From: Candidatus Pelagibacter giovannonii
Lineage (GTDB): Bacteria > Pseudomonadota > Alphaproteobacteria > Pelagibacterales > Pelagibacteraceae
Length of the DNA: 64,000 nt
NCBI RefSeq assembly: GCF_012276695.1
Contig: NZ_CP038852.1
Location: 186,001 to 250,000 of the forward strand
Direction of reading: 5' to 3'
The notes beneath the pieces are model-generated. The model searched no databases and was not told where the DNA came from. It saw nothing but the letters and a program-made list of their open reading frames with translations. Below are positions 1 to 8,817 of the stretch, one piece after another (positions within the stretch are counted from its first letter, which is position 1; every line of letters starts with the position of its first letter). Both the position numbers and the translations under genes were made by a program.

Positions 1-40
1 TGAGATTAAATAATTTATAAAATTTATTGAAATTAATCAT
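1..40 (-). CDS. secF: SecF, protein-export membrane protein (first 13 codons only)
   Basis: Only the start of this gene lies in the window. An ATG on the minus strand at 40-38 directly follows the secD stop codon (TAA then ATG) and stays open to the window edge, reading MINFNKFYKLFNL. In Alphaproteobacteria secF normally follows yajC-secD, and SecD and SecF form the SecDF complex that uses the proton gradient to help pull exported proteins across the inner membrane. The assignment rests on position and an open frame of 13 codons, so it is tentative. Confidence 0.5.
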   Translation of the reverse strand, partial: MINFNKFYKLFNL

Positions 41-1594
41 TTATATTAGTCTAGTTTTTTCTTTATTTCTTACCACGTAAAGACCAGTTAGCATTCTTGC
101 AATAAAATAAACTGAAAACAGTGTAGTAAAAATTCCTACAGCTAAGGTAACTGAAAAGCCTTTAACTGGGCCGGAGCCCATAAAGAATAAAATAATAGCT
201 GCAATTAATGTAGTTATATTTGCATCTATAATTGCAGTTTTTGATTTTATATAACCTGTATCAAAGGCAATTATATTATTTTTTTCCTTTTTGCATTCTT
301 CTTTAATTCTTTCAAAAATTAACACATTAGCATCAACCGCCATACCGACTGTTAAAATAATACCTGCTATTCCTGGAAGTGTTAATGTTGCTTCAAATAA
401 AGTTAAAATACCAACTAAAAAGAATAAGTTAATTAACAGTGTTATATTAGCGATTAGACCAAATATTTTATATTTAAAAAACATAAAAATTATCACCAAT
501 AAGAAACCAATCATAAGAGCAATAATCCCTGCATTAATAGAGTCTTGACCAAGGTCAGGTCCTACTGTTCTTTCTTCAATAATATTAAGTGGTGCTGGCA
601 ATGCTCCTGATCTTAGAAGTAAAGCTAAATCAGTTGCAGATTGAAAAGTAAAATTTCCACTGATCTGGCCATTTCCACTTGCTATAGTTTCCCTGATTAC
701 TGGAGCACTAACAATTTTACCATCTAAAACAATTGCTAATTGCTTGCCGATACCTGTACTGGTTGCTTTACCAAATCTTTTGGCCCCCACTCTATCAAGT
801 GTAAATGATACTACTGTTTCGTTTGTTTGATTATTCATTTGTGGTTGAGCATCTAGTAAATTCTCACCGTTTAAGATTATTCTTTTACTAACCATTACTT
901 CATTAGAGCCATCTTCGAACTGAAGTATTTCAGTTCCAAAAGTATCATTGCTATTTTGAGAAACAAATCTAAATGTCAAATTTGCAGTTTTTCCTAAAAG
1001 TGATTTTATACGCATGGGATCATCAAGACCAGGAAGTTCGACTAGAATTCTATTATTACCTCTTTTTAGTATATTGGGTTCATTTGTACCAACCTCATCA
1101 ACTCTTCTTCTAACTATTTCTATAGCTTGATCTTGTGAAGATGTTTTAATTTCAATAAGTCCATACTTAGATAGAGTTAGTATAAATTCATTATCTTGAA
1201 TATTTACATCAAACTGATGTGATTTATATTGAAAATAATATGGGTTAATATCACTTTCCTTATCAAGAAAAAAAGTTTCAACTAATTGAACATTCTCATT
1301 GGAAACATTAAATATTATTTTCTTATTTTTTATTCTTAGATCATTAAAAGTTACTTTCTTATCTTTTAAATAGTTTCTAATAACGGTAGTTGTGTTTTGT
1401 AATTTTTGAATTTCAACAGGACTGTTGTCTATTTCAAGTAATAGATATGATCCACCCTGTAAATCTAAACCTAGATTTATCTTTTTTGAAATAAAGCTAT
1501 CTTCAGAATTATGAAAATTTGATGCAGCAATAAAAATAAAAAAAAATGATACTAAAAAAACTAAGACAATTCTTAATTTAGAAAAGTATAACAC
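41..1594 (-). CDS. secD: SecD, Sec translocase accessory membrane protein
   Basis: The 517-residue protein matches SecD in length and layout: one N-terminal membrane segment (about residues 5-24), a GLDLQGGSYLLLEID segment near 42-56 that is characteristic of SecD, a long periplasmic P1 region, and a C-terminal bundle of hydrophobic segments from about 350 to 505. With SecF and YajC it associates with SecYEG and drives late steps of preprotein export with proton motive force. It follows yajC with a 12-base gap and is followed immediately by the secF start, so the three are presumably one transcript. Nothing is missing from the family architecture. Confidence 0.96.
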   Translation of the reverse strand: MLYFSKLRIVLVFLVSFFFIFIAASNFHNSEDSFISKKINLGLDLQGGSYLLLEIDNSPVEIQKLQNTTTVIRNYLKDKKVTFNDLRIKNKKIIFNVSNENVQLVETFFLDKESDINPYYFQYKSHQFDVNIQDNEFILTLSKYGLIEIKTSSQDQAIEIVRRRVDEVGTNEPNILKRGNNRILVELPGLDDPMRIKSLLGKTANLTFRFVSQNSNDTFGTEILQFEDGSNEVMVSKRIILNGENLLDAQPQMNNQTNETVVSFTLDRVGAKRFGKATSTGIGKQLAIVLDGKIVSAPVIRETIASGNGQISGNFTFQSATDLALLLRSGALPAPLNIIEERTVGPDLGQDSINAGIIALMIGFLLVIIFMFFKYKIFGLIANITLLINLFFLVGILTLFEATLTLPGIAGIILTVGMAVDANVLIFERIKEECKKEKNNIIAFDTGYIKSKTAIIDANITTLIAAIILFFMGSGPVKGFSVTLAVGIFTTLFSVYFIARMLTGLYVVRNKEKTRLI

Positions 1595-1606
1595 TTTGGT
1601 TTAATG

Positions 1607-1891
1607 TTATTTCTTTACTTCGGGGGAGTTGAGTAATCCTTGGATGCCTGTAGATTTGATAATTTCAACTTTAACGTTGTCAGCAATTTGCACTTCAACT
1701 TTTTCATTATCAATAATTCTTTCAACTGTTCCAATAATTCCAGCAGATGTTACGACCTTGTCTCCTCTAGATAAGTTTTCTACCATGGCTTTATGCTCTT
1801 TAACTTTCTTTTGTTGAGGTCTTATTAAAAAAAAGTAAAAAATAACAAAAATTAAAATTAGTGGTATAAATTGTCCTATTCCTGAGTCCAT
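1607..1891 (-). CDS. yajC: YajC, Sec translocon auxiliary subunit
   Basis: This is a 94-residue single-span protein with a hydrophobic segment at about residues 8-24 followed by the family's RPQQKK motif and a short soluble domain with GDKVVTSAGIIGTV, the usual YajC signature. It accompanies SecDF in the holo-translocon. A clear Shine-Dalgarno sequence (AAGGAG) lies a few bases before the ATG, so yajC is probably the first gene of the yajC-secD-secF transcript. The 53 bases between it and the upstream serS stop may hold the promoter, but I see no clean -35/-10 pair. Confidence 0.95.
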   Translation of the reverse strand: MDSGIGQFIPLILIFVIFYFFLIRPQQKKVKEHKAMVENLSRGDKVVTSAGIIGTVERIIDNEKVEVQIADNVKVEIIKSTGIQGLLNSPEVKK

Positions 1892-1944
1892 TTTTCTCCT
1901 TGATTAAAGTGAATACTTACAACATCTATTAAATTAAAACAACT

Positions 1945-3204
1945 TTAAATCTTATTGATTTTCTCAATATTATTCATGTAAGGCCTTAAAACTTCAGGTA
2001 CAATAATAGAACCATCTTCTTGTTGATAATTTTCTAATATAGCAACTAATGTTCTGCCAATCGCTAAACCACTGCCATTTAGTGTTCCAACAAATACTGT
2101 TTCTTTTTTTTCATTTTTATATCTAGCTTTCATTCTTCTTGCCTGAAACGATCCACATGAAGAACAACTTGAGATTTCTCTATATTTATCCTCAGATGGA
2201 AGCCACACCTCAATATCAAAAGTTTTTTCAGCACTAAATCCCATATCACCAGTGCACAAAACTATTTTTCTATATGGAAGTTTTAGTAAATCTAAAATTT
2301 TAGTTGCACAATCAGTCATTCTATCAAGTTCTGATAAGCACTTATCTGCCTCAACAATACTCACCATTTCAACTTTGTAAAATTGGTGTTGTCTAATCAT
2401 ACCTTTTGTATCTTTACCATAGCTACCTGCTTCTTTTCTAAAACATGGAGTTGAAGCAACCATTCGCATAGGAAGTTTTTTTTTATCAATAATTTGATCT
2501 TTTACAATATTAGTTAAAATAACTTCGGCGGTTGGAATTAAAAACTTTCTGTCACTAGAATCATTTAATTTAAGTTCAAACTGATCATTATCAAATTTAG
2601 GTAATTGTCCTGTACCATACATAGTAGTATCTGTTGCAATTAGTGGCGGTGATATTTCTTCATAACCATTAGTATTAACATGCGTATCAAGCATAAAATT
2701 TGATAAAGCTCTTTCTAACAAGGCCAATTTATCTTTTACAAAAACAAATCTGGAGCCAGTAGTTTTTGTTGCTAGATCAAAATCAAGCATGTTTAAGTTT
2801 TCACCTAATTCATAATGAGATTTAGGCTTAAATGTAAAATTATTTATTGTTCCTGATTTAGAAATTTCTATATTTGAATTTTCATCTTTACCTGTAGGAA
2901 CATCTGAATGAGGTATATTTGGTATTGATGATAAAATACTTTCTAATTCATTTTTAACATTAGTTTTTAATTTATTAATATTATCTATTTCAGATGAAAT
3001 TTTTTTAGATTTTTCAAAAAGTGACTGATCTTTAGACTTTGAAATATCTTTTTTTTCTTTTTCAAGTAGTTCTCTTTGTTGGATATACTCCCTATTGCTC
3101 TCATCTAATGATAAAATCTTATCCACATCTATTTCTAGAAATCTTTTAGTCAAAGCTTTTTTAAAAGCCTCAATATTATTTCTAATTTCTTTTATATTAT
3201 GCAT
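1945..3204 (-). CDS. serS: Seryl-tRNA synthetase
   Basis: This class II aminoacyl-tRNA synthetase attaches serine to tRNA-Ser. The 419-residue protein has the expected N-terminal helical arm (lysine and glutamate rich, about residues 30-110, predicted coiled coil) that grips the long variable arm of tRNA-Ser. The catalytic core follows: TAEVILTN near 224, motif 2 with FRKEAGS near 254, and motif 3 with NGSGLAIGRTLVAILEN near 377. The gene starts where tatC ends (tatC stop and serS start overlap by one base). In many Alphaproteobacteria surE and pcm lie between serS and yajC, and here they are absent. Confidence 0.97.
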   Translation of the reverse strand: MHNIKEIRNNIEAFKKALTKRFLEIDVDKILSLDESNREYIQQRELLEKEKKDISKSKDQSLFEKSKKISSEIDNINKLKTNVKNELESILSSIPNIPHSDVPTGKDENSNIEISKSGTINNFTFKPKSHYELGENLNMLDFDLATKTTGSRFVFVKDKLALLERALSNFMLDTHVNTNGYEEISPPLIATDTTMYGTGQLPKFDNDQFELKLNDSSDRKFLIPTAEVILTNIVKDQIIDKKKLPMRMVASTPCFRKEAGSYGKDTKGMIRQHQFYKVEMVSIVEADKCLSELDRMTDCATKILDLLKLPYRKIVLCTGDMGFSAEKTFDIEVWLPSEDKYREISSCSSCGSFQARRMKARYKNEKKETVFVGTLNGSGLAIGRTLVAILENYQQEDGSIIVPEVLRPYMNNIEKINKI

Positions 3205-3968
3205 TATTTTTTATTTTTTTTTTCAATAATGTTTACAGAAAATATAGATAATTCATATAAAATCAATAATGGTATTGCTAATCCAATTTGAGTTATGGGA
3301 TCAGGCGGTGTTAATAGTGCTGCTGCAGCAAAAATCATTACAACAACATATTTCCTTTTTTCTTTAAGAAATTTTGCATTAACTATGCCAACTCTAGCTA
3401 ACAAACTAAGAACAACTGGTAACTGAAAACTTATACCAAATGCAAAAATTAATTTCATTACAAGTGAAAGATATTCACTAACTTTTGCTTCCAATTGAAT
3501 AGGTAATCCTGTTGAAGCCCCTGTGCTTTCGAAAGAGAGAAAAAACTTGATGGCTAGTGGCATTATTAAATAATAAACAAGCATTCCTCCTAGAAAAAAT
3601 AATATAGGTGTTAAAACAAGATATGGAATGATCGCAATTTTTTCATGCTTATAGAGTCCTGGCGCAATAAATTTCCATATTTGTACTAAAATGAAAGGAC
3701 ATGTAACAAAGAATGCTGCAAAAAAAGAAACTTTTAAGTACGTCAAAAATGTTTCTTGTAAGGCTGTAAAAATTAATCTTCTATCAGTTCCACTTTCATT
3801 TACTGCTTTAGCAAATGGTTCAACTAAAAAACCATAAAGATGTTCTGAAAAAAAATAACATCCAATAAAAAAGATTAATAAAAAAATAAATGAATGAATT
3901 AATCTTTTTCTGAGTTCAGCTAAATGACTTACGAAGCCACTTTCATTTTCAGATTTTGTCATTATCAT
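3204..3968 (-). CDS. tatC: TatC, twin-arginine translocase receptor subunit
   Basis: TatC is the polytopic core of the Tat system, which exports folded proteins carrying twin-arginine signals; with TatB it forms the signal receptor. The 254-residue sequence begins with the conserved FVSHLAELRKRLIHS segment and shows six hydrophobic spans, with FLTYLKVSFFAA and PFILVQIWKFIAPGL in the expected order. A second ATG six bases downstream (position 3962) is an equally good start. The gene overlaps the end of tatB by 20 bases, or 14 with the later start, indicating translational coupling in tatA-tatB-tatC-serS. Confidence 0.96.
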   Translation of the reverse strand: MIMTKSENESGFVSHLAELRKRLIHSFIFLLIFFIGCYFFSEHLYGFLVEPFAKAVNESGTDRRLIFTALQETFLTYLKVSFFAAFFVTCPFILVQIWKFIAPGLYKHEKIAIIPYLVLTPILFFLGGMLVYYLIMPLAIKFFLSFESTGASTGLPIQLEAKVSEYLSLVMKLIFAFGISFQLPVVLSLLARVGIVNAKFLKEKRKYVVVMIFAAAALLTPPDPITQIGLAIPLLILYELSIFSVNIIEKKNKK

Positions 3969-4170
3969 TTTTTTCTTTTATAGGTTTTTCTATTTCATCA
4001 GAATTAATATCAAGGTCAGCTACCTCATTTTGAATGTTGCTAATATATCTTTTTGTGGTGCCAATCCACGAACCAACTTTTTTTAACATATGCGGGAAGT
4101 CTTTAGGGCCAATAACAATGATTGCAACAGCAACTACTATTAAAATCTCAAACCAGCCAATAGTGGGCAT
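3949..4170 (-). CDS. tatB: TatB, twin-arginine translocase subunit (short form)
   Basis: The 73-residue protein has the TatA/B plan: a hydrophobic N-terminal helix (IGWFEILIVVAVAIIVIGP), the GP hinge, then a short amphipathic helix and a charged tail. The glutamate in the first helix and the GPKDFP hinge favour TatB over TatA, and so does its position between tatA and tatC. It is shorter than most TatB proteins, with a reduced cytoplasmic tail, which fits general genome reduction. It lies five bases after the tatA stop. Confidence 0.92.
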   Translation of the reverse strand: MPTIGWFEILIVVAVAIIVIGPKDFPHMLKKVGSWIGTTKRYISNIQNEVADLDINSDEIEKPIKEKNDNDKI

Positions 4171-4175
4171 TTAAT

Positions 4176-4382
4176 TTATTCTTTGTCTTTACTATCTTGA
4201 TTATTTTCTGAAACGTTTTTAGGCTCAGGCTCAGGCTCTTCAGCAATATCTGTAGCCATGCCTTTTTTAAAACTTTTTATACCTTTGGCTACATCACCCA
4301 TTAGACTAGAAATTTTACCTCTGCCAAATAAAAGGACAACTAAAATTACTACAATTGCTATCTGCCAGATTCCAATACTCAT
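4176..4382 (-). CDS. tatA: TatA, twin-arginine translocase pore-forming subunit
   Basis: TatA oligomerises around TatBC to let folded proteins cross the membrane. The 68-residue sequence shows the classic arrangement: a short N-terminal helix ([20 protein letters not shown]), the [12 protein letters not shown] hinge region, an amphipathic helix with [10 protein letters not shown], and an acidic disordered tail. It is the first of three tat genes and lies 42 bases after scpB, a gap large enough for its own promoter although none is obvious. Confidence 0.95.
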   Translation of the reverse strand: MSIGIWQIAIVVILVVLLFGRGKISSLMGDVAKGIKSFKKGMATDIAEEPEPEPKNVSENNQDSKDKE

Positions 4383-4424
4383 AATAATTTATACCTCTTT
4401 TAAATTTAATTTTAAAGTAACTTT

Positions 4425-5135
4425 TTATTTATCTTCATCTTGACTTAGTGTTCCACCTAGCATCTCATCAATATTTTCATAAATATCTTCTTTTTTTTCT
4501 ACTTGTTTCTCTTTATAAAATTTACCCGTACCAAATATTGCGTTATCTATGTTTGAGCTATCAATAAGACCAGCAGATCCCAATTCATCAACTGTAGGTA
4601 AATCAGACAGTTTTTGAAGACTAAAATGACTTAAGAAATCATTAGTTGTTCCATACTGAATAGGTTTACCAGGTACATCTTTACGGCCTTGTGGTTTTAC
4701 CCAATTTAGCTCCATTAAAATCTCAAGTGTATTTGTTCCAAAAGCAACACCTCTTATTTCTTCTATTTCAGCTCTAGTAACAGGTTGGTGATAAACAATT
4801 ATTGCTAATGTTTCAACTGCAGCTCTTGATAATTTTTTTTCTACAGTTTTTTCTTGAGACATAAGATTTGATAAATTTTCAGAAGTTCTAAATGACCATC
4901 TATTAGAAATACAAACTAAATTAATTCCTCTTGATGAATATTCTCTTTGTAGTTTCTCTAATGATTTTAAAACATCAATCTTTTTTGAAATTTTAGATTC
5001 GATAGTGTCAATATCCAATGGTTCAGCAGCAGCAAAAACTATTGCCTCAATTTCCCTTTCACCAGAATTCATTTTTGATGGGAAAGTAACTATATTATCA
5101 TTTATTTTTTTTGTTTTCTTTTTTATTTTAGTCAT
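4425..5135 (-). CDS. scpB: ScpB, segregation and condensation protein B
   Basis: ScpB is the winged-helix kite subunit that works with ScpA and SMC in chromosome condensation and segregation. The 236-residue protein has the two winged-helix domains of the family. Recognisable stretches are EAIVFAAAEPLD near residue 30, the VETLAIIVYHQPVTRAEIE segment near 110 and the GRKDVPGKPIQYGTT segment near 150. Its start overlaps the scpA stop by four bases (ATGA), typical of a coupled scpA-scpB pair. SMC is not in the window. Confidence 0.94.
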   Translation of the reverse strand: MTKIKKKTKKINDNIVTFPSKMNSGEREIEAIVFAAAEPLDIDTIESKISKKIDVLKSLEKLQREYSSRGINLVCISNRWSFRTSENLSNLMSQEKTVEKKLSRAAVETLAIIVYHQPVTRAEIEEIRGVAFGTNTLEILMELNWVKPQGRKDVPGKPIQYGTTNDFLSHFSLQKLSDLPTVDELGSAGLIDSSNIDNAIFGTGKFYKEKQVEKKEDIYENIDEMLGGTLSQDEDK

Positions 5136-5872
5136 TTTAGTTCTTTAATATAAATATCATCAAATAAATTTTCTTGTTTTATAGTTAAATTACCTTCTTT
5201 AACCAGTTCTAAAGATCCTGCAAAAATTCCAGCTTTACCTGTTCTTTTATATCTTGAGCCACTCTTAAATGAAGAGGGTATTAGTTCATTAATATTTCTC
5301 CAATCAATTAACTTACCAAAAAATTCTTTTATTCTTTTTATGCCATCTTCAGTGGTAAATACTGGAAGTTTAGGAATATTCATTCTTTGAAAATCTTTAG
5401 TCATAATAATTGATGAATATGATTTTAATAGTTCATAAAGATTCAGTTTATATTCAGTGTTGTATATAGATCTTATGTTTCCTTTAATTCCTCTAAGTCT
5501 TATTTCTCTTCCAAGTCTTTTTCTTTGCAACATTTGGTCAGAAAGTAATCTAATTAATTCTAACTTTTTTAATTGTAATTTTAATTTTTCAGCAACTTCT
5601 AAAACTTTAAATTCTTCCTCAGGATTTCCAGGCAACAAAAGTTTTGATTTAAGGTAAGTTAACCAGGTGGCCATCAATAAATATTCTGATGCAGATTCTA
5701 GATTAAGGTTTTTTTCATTAGTAATATAATTATGAAATTGATCAGCCAGTAATGTTATAGAAATATCTTCAAGGTTGACCTTTTGAGCTTTTGCTAAATC
5801 TAATAAAACATCAAGCGGGCCGTTATAATTATCAAGATCTACATTAAAGTTTTTAGAATCGGTATCGGACAT
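5132..5872 (-). CDS. scpA: ScpA, segregation and condensation protein A (kleisin)
   Basis: ScpA is the kleisin that bridges SMC heads and binds ScpB. The 246-residue protein contains the family N-terminal signature (NYNGPLDVLLDLAKAQKVNLEDISI, about residues 16-40), a helical middle with ASEYLLMATWLTYLKSKLLLP, and a C-terminal winged helix ending near TGKAGIFAGSLELVKEGNL. It lies eight bases after nagZ in the nagZ-scpA-scpB-tatABC order that is widely conserved in Alphaproteobacteria. Confidence 0.94.
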   Translation of the reverse strand: MSDTDSKNFNVDLDNYNGPLDVLLDLAKAQKVNLEDISITLLADQFHNYITNEKNLNLESASEYLLMATWLTYLKSKLLLPGNPEEEFKVLEVAEKLKLQLKKLELIRLLSDQMLQRKRLGREIRLRGIKGNIRSIYNTEYKLNLYELLKSYSSIIMTKDFQRMNIPKLPVFTTEDGIKRIKEFFGKLIDWRNINELIPSSFKSGSRYKRTGKAGIFAGSLELVKEGNLTIKQENLFDDIYIKELK

Positions 5873-5880
5873 ATCAAATA

Positions 5881-6831
5881 TTAGCTTATAATCTTATAAA
5901 ATTGTGATGTTTTTTTTATAATAAACTTACTTATAACTGGTGAATAAAGAGCCACATCATTCATTTCTTTTAAATTTCCGTTACAATGAAGAACTAAATC
6001 GCAACCCGCACTAAAAGATTTCTTTGTATTAATTGCTATAGAGCCTTTTAAACTCTTCATTGATATATCATCAGACATCAAAATATTCTTAAATTTAATT
6101 TGGTTTCTTATTAATTTTATAATTTTCTTCGAATGTGTTGCGGTATTAACTTTATCGATATTTTTGTAAATAAGATGCGCTGTCATTGCAAACACACTAT
6201 TTTTATTTTTGAATGCCCTAAAATCATTATTATTTAGATGCCTTAATTCCTTGTTAATTGTAGGAGTTTTTTTATGACTATCAACTTTAGCCAAACCGTG
6301 ACCAGGAATATGTTTTATTACAGCAGCAATATTATTATTGTGCAATTCTTTAATACAAATATCACCAATTTGTGAAACAATCTTTGCATTACTTGAAAAT
6401 GCTCTGTCACCAATTATTGAGCTAGACCCTTTTGATCTTACGTCAAGAACGGGTAAAGTATTAATATTTATGCCTACAGTTTTTAATAATAAGACAGTTT
6501 TATTTATAAACTTTTTATATTCAGTATAAAATTCTTTTTTATCTTTAAGATAAAGATTGCCAAAAAATTCTCCTGTAAATTTATCTGCTTTAAAAAATTT
6601 ACTTAATCTATTTACTCTCCCACCCTCTTGATCAATTAAAATAGGGTATTTCTTATCATTAAATATTTTTCTAATTTCATCCGTTAATTTTTTAACTTGT
6701 ACAATATTTTTGATATTACGTGAAAAAAGTATTATTCCCCAGGGCTTATGTTTAATTAGAAATTTTCTTTCTTTAATTGTTAATTTAGTAGATTTTAAAC
6801 CAACTATAAAACTTTTACGATCATCCATCAT
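5881..6831 (-). CDS. nagZ: NagZ, beta-N-acetylhexosaminidase of peptidoglycan recycling (GH3)
   Basis: NagZ removes N-acetylglucosamine from muropeptides imported to the cytoplasm. The 316-residue protein has the single-domain GH3 barrel with IDQEGGRV at 66-73, the KHIPGHG loop at 173-179, the Asp-Ser-His catalytic dyad at 184-186, and the nucleophile region MSDDISMKSL around Asp254/255. All key residues are present. Its start overlaps the upstream small gene by 8-11 bases depending on which of two adjacent ATG codons is used, so the two are translationally coupled. Confidence 0.93.
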   Translation of the reverse strand: MMDDRKSFIVGLKSTKLTIKERKFLIKHKPWGIILFSRNIKNIVQVKKLTDEIRKIFNDKKYPILIDQEGGRVNRLSKFFKADKFTGEFFGNLYLKDKKEFYTEYKKFINKTVLLLKTVGININTLPVLDVRSKGSSSIIGDRAFSSNAKIVSQIGDICIKELHNNNIAAVIKHIPGHGLAKVDSHKKTPTINKELRHLNNNDFRAFKNKNSVFAMTAHLIYKNIDKVNTATHSKKIIKLIRNQIKFKNILMSDDISMKSLKGSIAINTKKSFSAGCDLVLHCNGNLKEMNDVALYSPVISKFIIKKTSQFYKIIS

Positions 6832-7084
6832 TATTTATTAGTTTCCAAAAATTGTAATTTTTTTTATTTTTATCTATACTTTTTTCAACATATTCTACGA
6901 TATTAAAAGTATCACTTTTAAGTAAAATAAGATTACGAGAATAATTTTTAGTTTTATCTTCTATATTTTTTAAAGATCGGTATGAATTTTTTTTATTTGC
7001 ATCTGAAAAATAGTATTTGAAAGATAGAAAAAAAAATAAAACTATAACAATCAAAAATAAAAGATATTTAAGTTCTTTTAGCAT
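6821..7084 (-). CDS. Small single-span membrane protein in the position of an SPOR-domain gene
   Basis: This 87-residue protein has one strong N-terminal hydrophobic segment (about residues 6-26) followed by a lysine/asparagine-rich hydrophilic tail; I recognise no domain in the tail. It overlaps argS by one base upstream and nagZ by about ten bases downstream, so it is very probably translated. In many Alphaproteobacteria an SPOR-domain (septal peptidoglycan binding) protein lies between argS and nagZ with the same N-terminal anchor. This gene may be a shortened relic or divergent replacement that kept the anchor and lost the SPOR domain. That is inference from position; function unknown. 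Confidence 0.75.
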   Translation of the reverse strand: MLKELKYLLFLIVIVLFFFLSFKYYFSDANKKNSYRSLKNIEDKTKNYSRNLILLKSDTFNIVEYVEKSIDKNKKNYNFWKLINNDG

Positions 7085-8817
7085 TACATTTTTTGTGGAG
7101 TATCCACTCCAACAATATCCATTCCAGACTTGATAACATTAGATATAACTTTTAAAAAAACCAACTTATCATTTGATATTTTCTTTTGTTCGTTAATAAA
7201 TCTTTTTGATGGATCATCTTTACCCATATTCCAATAAGAATGAAATTCTGATGATAGCTCATAGAGATAAACTGGTATTCTGTGCGGTTCAAGTCTTAAA
7301 CCTGCAGCCTCAATACATTTAGGCCATTCAGCTATTTTTTTTAATATCTTTATTTCATCTCCAGTGTATTCAAATTCGTAATCTTTTATATTCAAATCAT
7401 TTTCTATATTAAGATCTACATGTCTAAAAACAGATGATATTCTAGCATAACAATATTGGACATAATAAAGAGGGTTATCTTTTGATTTTTCTTTAACTTT
7501 TGTAAAGTCAAAATCTAACTCTACATCACTACTTCTATTGAGCATAATAAATCTCGTAGCATCCCTGCCAACTTCAGCAATCAAGTCTTCAACGGTTATA
7601 TAGTCGCCTTTTCTTTTCGACATTTTAAAAGGTTTACCATCTTTAATTAATTTGACGAGTTGGCTTACTTTACAAGTCAATTTTTTTTTATCTCCAGATA
7701 ATGCTTCAACAACAGAAGTTATCCTTTTAATATAACCAGCATGGTCAGCTCCTAAAATATTGATAAGTTTGTCATAATTTCTATTCAATTTATTATCATG
7801 ATAAGCCACATCACTAGCAAAGTAAGTCCAGGATTGATCAGATTTTTGAAGTGCTCTATCTTTATCATCTCCAAAATCCGTTGATCTAAATAAAAGTTGC
7901 TCCCTTTCTACCCAGTTTTGATCATCCTCACCTTCGGGAGCCTTAATTTTTCCACTATAAACTAGTTTTTTATCCTTTAATTTGTCAATTGCTTTTTGAA
8001 CTTCATTATTTAGGACAATATCAGTTTCACTGGTAAATTTATCGTGCATTATTCCAAGATTCGATAAATTATCTTTAATCAATTTCAAAGATTCTGAGAC
8101 TGATAATAAAGTTAGTTCTTTTGAAACATCTTCAAATTTATCAAATTTTAAAATTTTGTTAGATTCTATAATATTTTTAGCAATACCAACTAAGTAATCA
8201 CCAGGATATAAATCTGAGTTTTCAATGGGGAATTTTTCATTAAAAAGTATTTGTCTAATTCTAAAAAAAACAGATTTTGTAAAATTTATAATTTGATTAC
8301 CATAATCGTTTACATAATATTCTTTTGAAACATCATGTTTGTTAAAAATCAATATATTTGAAATTACATCTCCTAATATTGCTCCTCTACAATGTCCTAC
8401 GTGAAGAGGACCTGTTGGATTAGCTGAAACAAATTCTATAAGATATTTCTGTTTTTTTTCTTTAATATTTACACCAAAATCTTTGTAATTTTGATTAACA
8501 CTTTTAATAAAATTGTTCCAATATATTGTCTTAAATTTGATATTAATAAATCCTGGTTTTGCTACAGAAATAGTTTCAATTTTTTCATCTTCATTTTTAA
8601 TTAAATCGATTAAAGTGTTTGCAATATCAATTGGAGATTTTTTATTCGCTTTAGAGAGTACCATGGCTACATTGGTTGATATATCACAGTCAAAATTTGA
8701 TGGTGGTATATCTACATTAATTCCTTTTAAAGATTCAGGTATTTCTAAAGAACCATCTTTATTTAGTTTTTTAATCAAAATTATTATTTTATCTAAGTAG
8801 AGATCAAAAATGTTCAT
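7084..8817 (-). CDS. argS: Arginyl-tRNA synthetase
   Basis: This class I synthetase charges tRNA-Arg. The 577-residue protein has the ArgS-specific N-terminal additional domain, then the HIGH-type motif in SANPTGPLHVGHCRGA, the KMSK motif in KPFKMSKRKGDYITVEDL, and the C-terminal DALR anticodon-binding domain ending in the family's GMDIVGVDTPQKM. It abuts dgt upstream (TAATG overlap) and the small membrane-protein gene downstream. The dgt-argS order matches other Alphaproteobacteria. Confidence 0.97.
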   Translation of the reverse strand: MNIFDLYLDKIIILIKKLNKDGSLEIPESLKGINVDIPPSNFDCDISTNVAMVLSKANKKSPIDIANTLIDLIKNEDEKIETISVAKPGFINIKFKTIYWNNFIKSVNQNYKDFGVNIKEKKQKYLIEFVSANPTGPLHVGHCRGAILGDVISNILIFNKHDVSKEYYVNDYGNQIINFTKSVFFRIRQILFNEKFPIENSDLYPGDYLVGIAKNIIESNKILKFDKFEDVSKELTLLSVSESLKLIKDNLSNLGIMHDKFTSETDIVLNNEVQKAIDKLKDKKLVYSGKIKAPEGEDDQNWVEREQLLFRSTDFGDDKDRALQKSDQSWTYFASDVAYHDNKLNRNYDKLINILGADHAGYIKRITSVVEALSGDKKKLTCKVSQLVKLIKDGKPFKMSKRKGDYITVEDLIAEVGRDATRFIMLNRSSDVELDFDFTKVKEKSKDNPLYYVQYCYARISSVFRHVDLNIENDLNIKDYEFEYTGDEIKILKKIAEWPKCIEAAGLRLEPHRIPVYLYELSSEFHSYWNMGKDDPSKRFINEQKKISNDKLVFLKVISNVIKSGMDIVGVDTPQKM

